A DNA stretch of 64,000 nt from Acidobacteriota bacterium (GTDB lineage: Bacteria; Acidobacteriota; Terriglobia; Bryobacterales; Bryobacteraceae), in the NCBI GenBank assembly GCA_014584705.1, contig JACTMJ010000006.1, positions 186,001 through 250,000 of the forward strand, read 5' to 3'. Of this stretch, positions 46,511 to 55,080 are shown piece after piece. Numbering within the stretch: the first letter of the stretch is position 1; each line of letters opens with the position of its first letter. Under the pieces are notes generated by a model. That model did no database searches, was not told the DNA's origin, and saw only the letters and a program-made list of their open reading frames with translations. A program made the position numbers and the translations under genes.

Positions 46511-47929
46511 TTTCTCCGCCTCCCGCTGAATCGTCTCCCAGGCGTAATCGACATCCGTCTGAGATGTGTAGATGTTTCCAATCGCCATCCGCAGGGTGTA
46601 TAGCTCACCGATCCGCGTTTGCGAGAGAAACAGGATCCCGCTCCCGTTCAGGTTCGCGAGCAGCCGCGCGTTCGTGGCCTCATCCGCCCTCATGCGAAAG
46701 CAGATAGTGGAGAAAAGCACCGGCGCGGTCACCTCGAAGCGCGGATGGGCGGCGATGCGCCCGGCAAGCTCTTGCGCCATCCGGATGTGACGCCGCAGGT
46801 TCTCTTCGATCTTCGCCCGGCCGAAGGAGCGCATCACGAACCACAACTTCAAGGAGCGGAAGCGCCGCCCGAGCGGCACGCCGTAATCCATCAGATTCAC
46901 CACCCTGGGATTCTCGGCCGTTTGCAGATACTCCGGCACCAGCGAAAGCGCCTTGCGCAGCGTCTTCGGATGGCGAACGTAAAACACGCTGATATCAATC
47001 GGCGTAAAGAGCCACTTGTGCGGGTTCAGCACGATCGAATCCGCCCGTTCCCAGCCATTGAAGTAATGTCGGAACTCCGGGCAAATCGCCACTGGACCCG
47101 CGTAGGCGGCATCCACGTGCAGCCAGACGCCATGCCTCTTGCATACGTCGGCGATCTCCGCCACCGGATCAATGCTGGTAACGGAAGTCGTACCGATGGT
47201 GGCCGTCACACAGAACGGAGTGAGGCCGTTGCTTCGGTCCTCCTCGATCTGGCGCTCCAGCAGATCCGCGCGCATGCGAAACTCACCGTCCGTTGAAATT
47301 TGGCGGTGATGATGGCGACCGATGCCTAACGCCATCGAGGCCTTCTCCACGGAGGAGTGCGCGTACTCGGAAGCGTAGGATACCAATCCACGCGGCGCGC
47401 CTTCGTCGCGCGTTCCGGGGGCAATCTGTTCGCGGGCCGCAATCAGGGCATGCAACGTGCTCACGGAGGCTGTGTCGAAGATCTCGCCGAAGAAGGCGTC
47501 CGGCAAGCCGCACCACTCCCGCAGCCAGCCGAGCGTCACCATCTCCAGTTCCGTGCCGGCCGGGTTGCTTTGCCAGAGCATACCGTTCGTATTGATTCCG
47601 GCGGTGAGCATTTCTCCCAGGATTCCCGCCGCGGCGGCTGACACCGAAAAGTAAGAGAAAAAGCGCGGGTGATTCCAATGGGTCAGCGCCGGCACGATCT
47701 GCTCGCGAAAATCCTTGAGGATGGCATCCATCTCTTCGCCTTGCACCGGGCCATGGGCGGGCAGTGCGTCGATCAGATCCCCAGGCTGCCGGTCCGGCAG
47801 CACAGGATACTGGCGCTGGCTCGAAAGATAGTCGGCGATCCAATCCACGATTTCATGACCGTGGCGGCGAAACTCCTCGGGGCTCAGAGAATCGGTTGGG
47901 GGGGACGGGTCTCTGGTGTCGCTCATCAT
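46505..47929 (-). CDS. Group II PLP-dependent amino-acid decarboxylase (aromatic-amino-acid type)
   Basis: A 474-aa enzyme with the fold of DOPA/tryptophan decarboxylases. 'THWNHPRFFSYFSVSAAAAG' and 'LHVDAAYAGPVAICPEFRHY' are diagnostic. 'VLNPHKWLFTPIDISVFYVR' carries the Schiff-base lysine in 'NPHKW'. It decarboxylates an aromatic amino acid, releasing an amine such as tyramine or tryptamine. Two adjacent ATGs stand at the start (47927-47929 and 47924-47926). It is divergent from the deiodinase-like gene; both act on tyrosine-type substrates, although that link is inference. Confidence 0.9.
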   Translation of the reverse strand: MMSDTRDPSPPTDSLSPEEFRRHGHEIVDWIADYLSSQRQYPVLPDRQPGDLIDALPAHGPVQGEEMDAILKDFREQIVPALTHWNHPRFFSYFSVSAAAAGILGEMLTAGINTNGMLWQSNPAGTELEMVTLGWLREWCGLPDAFFGEIFDTASVSTLHALIAAREQIAPGTRDEGAPRGLVSYASEYAHSSVEKASMALGIGRHHHRQISTDGEFRMRADLLERQIEEDRSNGLTPFCVTATIGTTSVTSIDPVAEIADVCKRHGVWLHVDAAYAGPVAICPEFRHYFNGWERADSIVLNPHKWLFTPIDISVFYVRHPKTLRKALSLVPEYLQTAENPRVVNLMDYGVPLGRRFRSLKLWFVMRSFGRAKIEENLRRHIRMAQELAGRIAAHPRFEVTAPVLFSTICFRMRADEATNARLLANLNGSGILFLSQTRIGELYTLRMAIGNIYTSQTDVDYAWETIQREAEKL

Positions 47930-48021
47930 TCTTGAGCGTAACAGGCCGATGGAGAGGCGGCGTCAACGCCCTCAGGCCGTGCCGCCATGCAGGGGCTCCG
48001 CGGCGCGATACGATATGCCTG

Positions 48022-48693
48022 ATGACGCATCCCCACATACCGCTCCATTTCGAGCGCTTTTCCCCGGACCGCCAGCTTGAGCTTAGCCGCGAGTTTCTAG
48101 CCTGCATGCGCACCCGCCGTTCGGTGCGCGCCTTCTCCGAGGAGCCCGTACCTCTCGAACTGATCGAGAATGCGATTAGCGCGGCCGCCTCCGCTCCGTC
48201 GGGAGCGAACCAACAGCCCTGGCGCTTCGTCGTCGTCCAGGATCCGAAGATCAAGCGGCGTATCCGCAAGGCGGCCGAGGCCGAGGAAAAGCAGAACTAC
48301 GAGCATCGATTTCCCGGCGAATGGCTAGACGTTCTCGCGCAGTTCGGAACGGATTGGCACAAGGAATTCCTCGAGACCGCGCCTTACCTGATCGTCGTAT
48401 TTCGGATCGACTATGGCCTGCGCGAGGGGGATACCGACGAACAGAAGCGCAAGCATTACTACGTGCAGGAAAGCGTCGGCATCGCCTGCGGCTTTCTGCT
48501 CGCGGCGCTGCACTGGTGCGGCCTCGCCACGCTCACGCACACGCCCAGCCCGATGGGCTTTCTGTCGGAGATCCTCGATCGGCCAAAGAACGAGCGCCCG
48601 TACCTCTTGATCCCCGTGGGCTACCCGGCCGCCGACGCCACCGTTCCTCCACTCGCGAAGAAGACCCTGGAAGAGGTCATGCTGCTTCGGTAG
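48022..48693 (+). CDS. Iodotyrosine-deiodinase-like nitroreductase flavoprotein
   Basis: A 223-aa FMN enzyme. 'RTRRSVRAFSEEPVPLELIE' and 'SAPSGANQQPWRFVVVQDP' are the FMN-binding start of the nitroreductase family. The region 'AEAEEKQNYEHRFPGEW' followed by 'FGTDWHKEFLETAPYLIVVF' keeps the E-x3-Y-x20-K triad (Glu89, Tyr93, Lys114) that clamps the amino-acid zwitterion of iodotyrosine in animal IYD. 'HYYVQESVGIACGFLLAALH' and 'ERPYLLIPVGYPAADATVPP' also match IYD. Reductive dehalogenation of halotyrosine is therefore likely. The ATG at 48022 is chosen, as upstream residues are shadow. Confidence 0.85.
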   Translation: MTHPHIPLHFERFSPDRQLELSREFLACMRTRRSVRAFSEEPVPLELIENAISAAASAPSGANQQPWRFVVVQDPKIKRRIRKAAEAEEKQNYEHRFPGEWLDVLAQFGTDWHKEFLETAPYLIVVFRIDYGLREGDTDEQKRKHYYVQESVGIACGFLLAALHWCGLATLTHTPSPMGFLSEILDRPKNERPYLLIPVGYPAADATVPPLAKKTLEEVMLLR

Positions 48694-48746
48694 CTCTCGA
48701 CATCTCGCGTTGGGAGCGGTTTCACGCGCCATGCGGAGAACCGTCC

Positions 48747-49451
48747 CTAATTCAGGCGATCGTGCGCCGTCGGCCTCACCGGGCGGTAGGGGCGGCCCAT
48801 GCCGCGAAGCACCGGCTCCTCCGATACACCATGCGTCCGCGACGGGCGCGTGGTGGTTCGCAACAGATCCGCGGCGGCGGCGAATCCCCGGTCGAAGGCA
48901 ACGGTGAATTCTCCGCAACTTTCAATTGCGTCCTTCTCGATCACATGCGCCCTGCAGCGGAACGGCGCAACGGGATGCGGGCGGAAATGCAGGAACAGCG
49001 CGGCGCCGTCGCCGCCGAACGCTTCCAAAAACACCCTGTCTTCCGGGCGGAACCGCAACTGCGAATCCAGCGTATCGCTCCTCCACCAGCCGAGCGCAAC
49101 CGCCCCCTCACCCGCGGCCCGTTCCGCGGTTCTCACGCGATACTGAAACGCGGCGGCTTCTTCCCCGGAGAGTTGGTAAACGGGGCCCCACTCGTAGGAA
49201 ATTCCGAACGTCGCGAAATCGTCGATCGTGATCTTGAATGCGCCGTTCCGAGCGGTTTCCACCCGCCCGACGAGAACGCCCCCAATCTCCAGGCCGTGCG
49301 GAGGCAGCGCGTTCAGCGCCTCCAGCGTCGCGGCTCGCATCTTGTCGAGCGCGGGTACACACACGGAAATTTCCGGAATGCCATTGGCAGCCGGCCGCAG
49401 CGCGACAACATTGGGGGAAGCCAGGATTCGGCTATCGGATCCGCTTTGCAT
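48747..49451 (-). CDS. JAB/MPN-like domain protein, probably lacking the metal site
   Basis: A 234-aa soluble protein. 'HGLEIGGVLVGRVE' and 'ALGWWRSDTLDSQLRFRPED' followed by 'GAALFLHFRPHP' resemble a group of Acidobacteria proteins with a JAB/MPN-like fold. True JAMM proteases carry HxH plus Ser/Asp ligands; here the equivalent segment reads 'GWWRSDT', so zinc is unlikely. The role is unknown. The ATG 49451 has GGAGAG upstream on the minus strand and is preferred over TTG 49517. Confidence 0.6.
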   Translation of the reverse strand: MQSGSDSRILASPNVVALRPAANGIPEISVCVPALDKMRAATLEALNALPPHGLEIGGVLVGRVETARNGAFKITIDDFATFGISYEWGPVYQLSGEEAAAFQYRVRTAERAAGEGAVALGWWRSDTLDSQLRFRPEDRVFLEAFGGDGAALFLHFRPHPVAPFRCRAHVIEKDAIESCGEFTVAFDRGFAAAADLLRTTTRPSRTHGVSEEPVLRGMGRPYRPVRPTAHDRLN

Positions 49452-49554
49452 TTGCGCTCTCCACAGCGTATCTGCCCGAAGTATATCGCCCGGAATTGGG
49501 AGCGCCCTATAGATCAAGCGTAAACTCTACAGGCGTTTACACCATACACGGATT

Positions 49555-51603
49555 TCATGCGATCGCCTGGGGTGGCGCGGGGTCTTCCGGGTTGCCCGCG
49601 CGCCCAAGCGGCACCAGGATCATCGCCGCCGCCAGTGCGCCCAGCACTCCCATCCCGAGAAGAATCGAAGGATCCGCGAAGAACTCCGGCATCGCCTGCT
49701 CCGCCGGTTTGAAGAAAACGAACGTCGCCACACCCAGCCCGGTGAGTGCCTCGCCCGCGATCAGCCCCGAGGCCATCAGGATGCCGGCATTCTCCGCCCT
49801 TGCCGTTTGCGCGGCATTCAGCGCCCGTCGCCTGGCCAGGCTGTCCATACCCCAGCGAATGAGACCGCCAATAAAAATCGTGAATGTCGTCTCGAACGGC
49901 AGATACATTCCCACCGCGCACAGCATCGGGCTCCGCATGCGCAGCATGATCAGTGCCAACCCCATCGCCATTCCGAATACCACCAGGGGCCAGGCCATAT
50001 CTCCGCCAACAATGCCTTGCGCGAGCGAAGCCATCAGCCCCGCCTGGGGCGCGGGCAAGGCACGGTCTCCGAAGCCGATGCCGCCCGCCTTGATATTGCC
50101 CTCATGCAGCACAAGCAGTGGGAAGTACATCACCAGGGCGGAGACCACCGCCCCCAGCAGGTCGCCAGCCTGCATCCGGCTGGGAGTAGCTCCAAGTATG
50201 TGGCCCACCTTGAGATCCTGCAGCATTTCGCCGGCAACCGCGGATGAAACGCAAATCACAGCCGCCACCCCCAGCGTGGCCGCGACGCCATCCACTCCCG
50301 TCACCCCCACCGCCACCATCATCAGCGCCGCAATCAGCAGTGTCGATAGCGTGAGACCGGAGACCGGGTTATTTGAGGACCCGATCAAGCCCACCAGGTT
50401 TCCGGAAACAGCCGCGAAGAAGAAGCCGATCACCAACATCACGATCGCGGCGAGCGTACCGCCCGCGACGGAATCCGCGAGAAAGACATAGAGGCCGATC
50501 ATGCACAAGAGGCCCAACGCCAGGCCGCCGAAGATCAGCCGGGGACTCAAGTCATGGTCGAGCCGCGTATGCTTCGCCGCGCGCTGGGCGCTCCCCGCCT
50601 TGAGGTCTCCCACCGCGCGCTCGATACCGCTGGCGAGGCTCGTTCGCATGCGAAAAAGAGTGTAGGCAGCGCCCACCAGCATGCCCCCAATCGCGATGGG
50701 CCGCACGATGTTCAGCCAGATCGCCACGGTAAGCGCGCTCCAGCCTTCCGCGCCTGCCGTCGCCGGCACATATTGCCGCAGGCTAGGTCCCATCACATAG
50801 GTGAGCAGCGGAACCAAAAGCCCCCAGGCGAACACGCCGCCGGAAAAGTTGAGGGCCGCCAGTTCGGGCCCGATCACGTAACCCACCCCGAGATAAGCCG
50901 GGCTTACGGAAGGGGTGGTGAGGGACGTGACGCCGCCCACCGGCACCGGTGTATTCGAGGTGGCCGCGCCCATCCGGATCCCCGACCTCCCCAACTCCCC
51001 GATGGAAACAAAGACCTCCTTGCCGATTGCGAACAGCTTGAATTGGCCAAGTGCATAGATGGCCGCGCCGAGACCCATTGATCCGAAGAGCAGTTTCGCC
51101 GTGCCGCCCCCGCCCTGTCCGGCCTTGTGTATCTCCGCCGCCGCCACGGACTCCGGAAACGGCAACTCCGGATCTTCCACCAGAATCTTGCGAAGCAGCA
51201 CGATGAACAGAATGCCGATCACGCCGCCCACCACCATGAACGCGGTGGATTGCAGATAGGCCGTCTCGCTCGAAAACGAGGGCCAGACACCCGCAAGGAT
51301 GAATGCGGGGATCGTAAAGATCGCCCCGGCGGCGATCGACTCGCCCGCCGATCCCGCGCTCCTCGCGATGTTCTCCTCGAGGATGGACGCCTTGCGAATA
51401 CGCAGGATCGCCATCGCGATCACCGCCGCCGGATACGTGGCGGCCACCGTCATTCCCGCCTTCAGGCCGAGATACGCGTTCGCGGCGCCCAGGATCACGG
51501 AGATGATCACGCCCAGCAGAACCGCGCGCAGCGTGAATTCCGGCATCTTCTTCTCTGCGGCCACGTAAGGCCGAAACGGGGCTTGGCTCATGTTGGAAAG
51601 CAT
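49555..51603 (-). CDS. OPT-family oligopeptide transporter
   Basis: A 682-aa protein with about 15 membrane helices. 'FTLRAVLLGVIISVILGAAN' and 'YLGLKAGMTVAATYPAAVIA' open the OPT domain, and 'LPFPESVAAAEIHKAG' and 'GLIGSSNNPVSGLTLSTLLI' are characteristic of bacterial members, which import oligopeptides or metal chelates. ATG 51603 starts the protein ('MLSNMSQAPF'); a second ATG at 51591 is possible. It does not overlap the JAB-like gene and is probably transcribed alone. Confidence 0.92.
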   Translation of the reverse strand: MLSNMSQAPFRPYVAAEKKMPEFTLRAVLLGVIISVILGAANAYLGLKAGMTVAATYPAAVIAMAILRIRKASILEENIARSAGSAGESIAAGAIFTIPAFILAGVWPSFSSETAYLQSTAFMVVGGVIGILFIVLLRKILVEDPELPFPESVAAAEIHKAGQGGGGTAKLLFGSMGLGAAIYALGQFKLFAIGKEVFVSIGELGRSGIRMGAATSNTPVPVGGVTSLTTPSVSPAYLGVGYVIGPELAALNFSGGVFAWGLLVPLLTYVMGPSLRQYVPATAGAEGWSALTVAIWLNIVRPIAIGGMLVGAAYTLFRMRTSLASGIERAVGDLKAGSAQRAAKHTRLDHDLSPRLIFGGLALGLLCMIGLYVFLADSVAGGTLAAIVMLVIGFFFAAVSGNLVGLIGSSNNPVSGLTLSTLLIAALMMVAVGVTGVDGVAATLGVAAVICVSSAVAGEMLQDLKVGHILGATPSRMQAGDLLGAVVSALVMYFPLLVLHEGNIKAGGIGFGDRALPAPQAGLMASLAQGIVGGDMAWPLVVFGMAMGLALIMLRMRSPMLCAVGMYLPFETTFTIFIGGLIRWGMDSLARRRALNAAQTARAENAGILMASGLIAGEALTGLGVATFVFFKPAEQAMPEFFADPSILLGMGVLGALAAAMILVPLGRAGNPEDPAPPQAIA

Positions 51604-51659
51604 ACTATCGCCCCGGCGGCGTGCGCACGCGCGCCCCTATCGCGAATGCGGCGCTTCCC

Positions 51660-52628
51660 TTACAGATTTTGGTAGAGAGCGGAACCGGAAAAATCCTGGA
51701 GAAAGCGCTCGCCACTCAGCGCGTCTTTCGGCATGGCTTCCAGATAGCGGTGGGCCTTTTCGATCAGCGCCAGATCCTCCGCCTTCCTCGCGGCCTCTTC
51801 GAGCCTCTCGAAGTAGAGCGGATATTCCGGCCCAAGGTATTGCTCCACCGAGGGCAGACGGTTCACAAGAACCGGCGTATGGCGGACGATGCACTCCAGA
51901 ATTGCGTTGTTCGCCACCGCCCCGGCCAGATCGAGAAAGACGACGTGGCTCGACAGCAGATCGTCGTAATCGTCATTCGGAAGCCGGTCCAAAATCGTGC
52001 AATCCCATTCCCCGAGGGCGGGCGCACCCGATGCCTGTCTCTCCGCTTCGAAGATGCTCCAGTAGCGCGGAGCCTGATCCTCATCCACGGGAATCAGCAA
52101 CCGCTTTCTGGACGGATCGATGGGCAGGAAATGAATGGAACTCAGCTTGCGCAGCCAACTGCCCACCTGCACAACGGCACGCGCACTCCGCTCAAAGGAA
52201 TCCCAGCAAAAGAACTTGGGAGGCAGTGGCACCGGGTGGCGCAGAGCCAGCACGGGTACCTCGAACTCTTTGCGCAACCACTCCGCCATCCACCGTGAAA
52301 AGGTGATCAGCCCCCTGCATTCCTTGAAGCTTTCGTGCCATTCACAGTGCAACCGAATCCGCTGAATGCTCTTTCTTGGCTCCGACCAGTCTGGAATTTC
52401 CGGTGGAACGTGCACAATGCCAATCCACGGCCGGCGGATTGGGAGCCAGCCTTCCGCGCGGCCCAATTCGAGATCCCGGGCGAAGCTTCGCTCCACGGAG
52501 CAATCGAGCAGCACGCCCGCCCCATCGTTGCGTAGCAAAGGCGCCATCGCGGAAAGCACAAACGGCCATCCGTTTCTGTGATGAGGGTAAACAACTTCGC
52601 GATGAATTGTTAGTTTTGGCTGAATCAC
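51660..52628 (-). CDS. Glycosyltransferase-like protein, family not assigned
   Basis: A 322-aa soluble protein. 'CRGLITFSRWMAEWLRKEFE' and 'PVLALRHPVPLPP' resemble the middle of GT-B glycosyltransferases that read 'ITLSEYMA.WLR....VPV..L.HP', and 'VFLDLAGAVANNAILECIVR' followed by 'TPVLVNRLPSVEQYLGPEYP' has the pattern of their donor-site helix. The first 100 residues are less typical. It starts with GTG 52628 and is divergent from the HprK-like kinase gene 76 bases away. It may belong to the same module. Confidence 0.65.
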   Translation of the reverse strand: MIQPKLTIHREVVYPHHRNGWPFVLSAMAPLLRNDGAGVLLDCSVERSFARDLELGRAEGWLPIRRPWIGIVHVPPEIPDWSEPRKSIQRIRLHCEWHESFKECRGLITFSRWMAEWLRKEFEVPVLALRHPVPLPPKFFCWDSFERSARAVVQVGSWLRKLSSIHFLPIDPSRKRLLIPVDEDQAPRYWSIFEAERQASGAPALGEWDCTILDRLPNDDYDDLLSSHVVFLDLAGAVANNAILECIVRHTPVLVNRLPSVEQYLGPEYPLYFERLEEAARKAEDLALIEKAHRYLEAMPKDALSGERFLQDFSGSALYQNL

Positions 52629-52704
52629 TTCGATTAGTTTACACTTATGACAATCGAATCCCAGTAATGGAACGCGGCGATCGTTCCCGATATTGGAGCG
52701 AATT

Positions 52705-53790
52705 TTGGCGGCTCGACATCAAACTACCTCATCCATCGACTCACCGGACCGGCTCACAGGCAAAAGTTCCAGTCAGGCTGCCTTCTCCATACACGGGTTC
52801 GAGTTTGTCCTCCAGGGCAGATGCGAGCAGGCCATAGCGGGTATCGCCTCGGATTTCGCTTACTTCCGCACAACGGATGCGGCACGTGCGGGTTCGTCAG
52901 CAATGGTTTTGGAACTGAATGGCGCCGCGCCCGCGTACGATGGCTTGCCCGTCTGCGACGCTTCCGCATACACGCCGCGTAATGTTGTATATCGCTCCAA
53001 TGGCCGGCGACTGCTCGATTACGGCGGCCGCGGCCTGGGAATCCTGGATGAAGCTTCGCAGCGCTTCTCGATGACCAGCGAAGACCCCGATCTGGTTTAT
53101 GAAGCGGCCTACCTCTTCCTGCTTGCGCGCATCGGGGAGCACCTCGACACGCGCCGGTTGCATCGCCTGCACGCGTTGGCGCTCTCCCTGCGCGGGCGGT
53201 CGATTCTCGTGCTGCTCCCCATGGGCGGGGGCAAGAGCACGCTGGGCGCGGAATTGCTGAAGCACCCTGACATCCGCATCCTTTCGGACGACTCTCCGCT
53301 GATCGCCCGGGACGCGCGCGCCCACGCGTACCCGCTCCGCCTCGGCCTGCTCAAAGGCCGCGAAGGCGAGATCCCGCCCGAGTACGTTCGGCTCATCCAG
53401 CGAATGGAGTTTGGCCCGAAGTTTCTGGTGGACTATTCCTATTTCGCCGCCCGCGTGACGGCCGACGCTGAGCCGGGTTTGCTGCTTCTCGGGCGCAGGA
53501 CGCTGGGCGCGACGCCGCGCCTGGAACACGCGTCCCTTGCAGCGGCACTGCGGGCCATGATCCCGAATCTCGTTGTTGGTCTTGGCCTCTTCCAGGGTCT
53601 CGAATTCGTTCTCGGGCGCGGATACCGGGAGATCCTCGGCAAAGCGAGCGTGGGCGTCTCTCGATGCCGCAATGCGTACGCTCTCGCCCGCCGCTCCCAT
53701 TGCTATGAGTTCCACATGGGCCGCGACATCGCCGCGAACGCGCAAGCAGTGGTGGCTCTCGCCGAAAAGGTCTTCGCGGCCAAGACATGA
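52705..53790 (+). CDS. HprK-like P-loop kinase
   Basis: A protein of about 361 aa. The N-terminal part, 'FSIHGFEFVLQGRCEQAIAG' and 'SDFAYFR', is a domain seen in HprK-related kinases. The kinase core has 'RSILVLLPMGGGKSTLGAEL', a Walker A-like loop whose first Gly is replaced, and 'IRILSDDSPLIARDARAHAY', the acidic base and metal region. HprK-like proteins of this type occur beside nucleotidyltransferases in secondary-metabolite and glycan clusters. The TTG at 52705 has GGAG at 52695-52698; TTG 52693 is an alternative. The gene overlaps the next by 4 bases. Confidence 0.78.
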   Translation: MAARHQTTSSIDSPDRLTGKSSSQAAFSIHGFEFVLQGRCEQAIAGIASDFAYFRTTDAARAGSSAMVLELNGAAPAYDGLPVCDASAYTPRNVVYRSNGRRLLDYGGRGLGILDEASQRFSMTSEDPDLVYEAAYLFLLARIGEHLDTRRLHRLHALALSLRGRSILVLLPMGGGKSTLGAELLKHPDIRILSDDSPLIARDARAHAYPLRLGLLKGREGEIPPEYVRLIQRMEFGPKFLVDYSYFAARVTADAEPGLLLLGRRTLGATPRLEHASLAAALRAMIPNLVVGLGLFQGLEFVLGRGYREILGKASVGVSRCRNAYALARRSHCYEFHMGRDIAANAQAVVALAEKVFAAKT

Positions 53791-55073
53791 CCGGCATCCC
53801 CTCAGCCAGCCTCTCCTTATCCGCCCGCTGGCAGACCGGGTTCTACAGGGCGGCCGCATCGTTGCTCTCCGCCCACTGTCTCGCCGCTCCCGAAGTGGAG
53901 AGCATCTACATCCGGCGCAGCGTCGCCGCTGGAGAGGCGCAGTTCCCGTGGAGCGATGTGGACCTGGGCATCGTACTCTCGCCCTTCGCGAATGAGGAGG
54001 ACGAGGGGCGCGCGCTCGAACGGCTCTGGGGAAGGTTCCGGATGACCCGCCTGCTCTTTCCGCGCCTGGGCGAGGCGGAGGTACACGTCGGCGCGAGCTT
54101 GGCGGAGAGCGCGATCGACGACCCGTATCGCGCCTCCATCGACCGCCGCGCGGCCGTGCTCACCCATGGCTCCGTCCCGGACTGGGCGACGGTCCCCATC
54201 ACACCCCGCGATGCCATTCGCCGCCTGATCTTCTGGTTCGACGGCTACCTGCCCCGCTCCCTTGGCGCGCGCAATCACCGCAACGCGCGCAAGTTCGCGA
54301 TTGAGATTTGGAACGCCTGGCTTGCGGCGTCGGGAGGAATTCAGGAGCCCTTCTTGCGACGCCAAGACGCGGAAGACCACTGGCGGCACGGCGCGGACGC
54401 CTCGCTTCTCGCGCAGGCGGAGAGTGGCCCGGAGGGCGCCTTTCGCGCCTGTCTGGCCGTGGCCACCCGCGCCCATTCCCTGCTCCGCTCCCCGCTCCCG
54501 CGTCTTGCGGAGCCGCTTTCCGCCGAAATCCGCTTCCTCCCCGGCTCGGCTCGCCGGACCATTCACCTGCTGCCCACTCCCGCGTCCCCGCTTCCCGGCG
54601 GCGGGCCGCGCCCCACGGATCTGATCGTCACTCCCGAAGCGCTTGCCCTCTTCCTGGGAACGCAGAACCCGTTCCTGTGGCACAGTCTGCCAGCCCGGAT
54701 GCAGGACATCCTGGAGTGCCCGCCCTCGCGCGAAGATTGGCTTCTCGCCTGCCGCCGGCTTGCCTCCGGCCAGCGCCTGCGGGTAGCCGGTTTTGTCGAA
54801 CACGGCAGCGGCAGCCACCTTCGCCGTTTAGAGTTTGTGAGGCACGCGCTCTCCGCGCTGGAACGAGGCGAAACGCCATCCTCCGGGGGGATTCCCAAAG
54901 CGGCCTCCGGGCCACCCGCCAGGGAGCCCAGCATCGCCGCCTATTACCGCGAACAGTATCCCTCCCTGCTGCGGGAAGCCGCCTCGCTCCGCCTCCGCGC
55001 GCAGCTTTGTCTGGCCCCGCCAGCCTCCCGGTCAGCCGACGGAAATGGCGAAAACGTTCGCGGAGGAATATGA
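53787..55073 (+). CDS. Nucleotidyltransferase-fold protein
   Basis: A 428-aa protein. Residues about 40-70 contain 'RSVAAGEAQFPWSDVDLGIV', the pol-beta-type motif with the metal-binding Asp-x-Asp; the Gly-Ser pair of the family is Arg-Ser here. The rest is helical with 'RDAIRRLIFWFDGYLPRSLG', and the C-terminal 150 residues are Ala/Pro-rich. It is coupled to the HprK-like gene by an ATGA overlap at 53787-53790. The substrate is unknown. Both genes are probably one unit. Confidence 0.72.
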   Translation: MTGIPSASLSLSARWQTGFYRAAASLLSAHCLAAPEVESIYIRRSVAAGEAQFPWSDVDLGIVLSPFANEEDEGRALERLWGRFRMTRLLFPRLGEAEVHVGASLAESAIDDPYRASIDRRAAVLTHGSVPDWATVPITPRDAIRRLIFWFDGYLPRSLGARNHRNARKFAIEIWNAWLAASGGIQEPFLRRQDAEDHWRHGADASLLAQAESGPEGAFRACLAVATRAHSLLRSPLPRLAEPLSAEIRFLPGSARRTIHLLPTPASPLPGGGPRPTDLIVTPEALALFLGTQNPFLWHSLPARMQDILECPPSREDWLLACRRLASGQRLRVAGFVEHGSGSHLRRLEFVRHALSALERGETPSSGGIPKAASGPPAREPSIAAYYREQYPSLLREAASLRLRAQLCLAPPASRSADGNGENVRGGI

Positions 55074-55080
55074 TGGCTCT

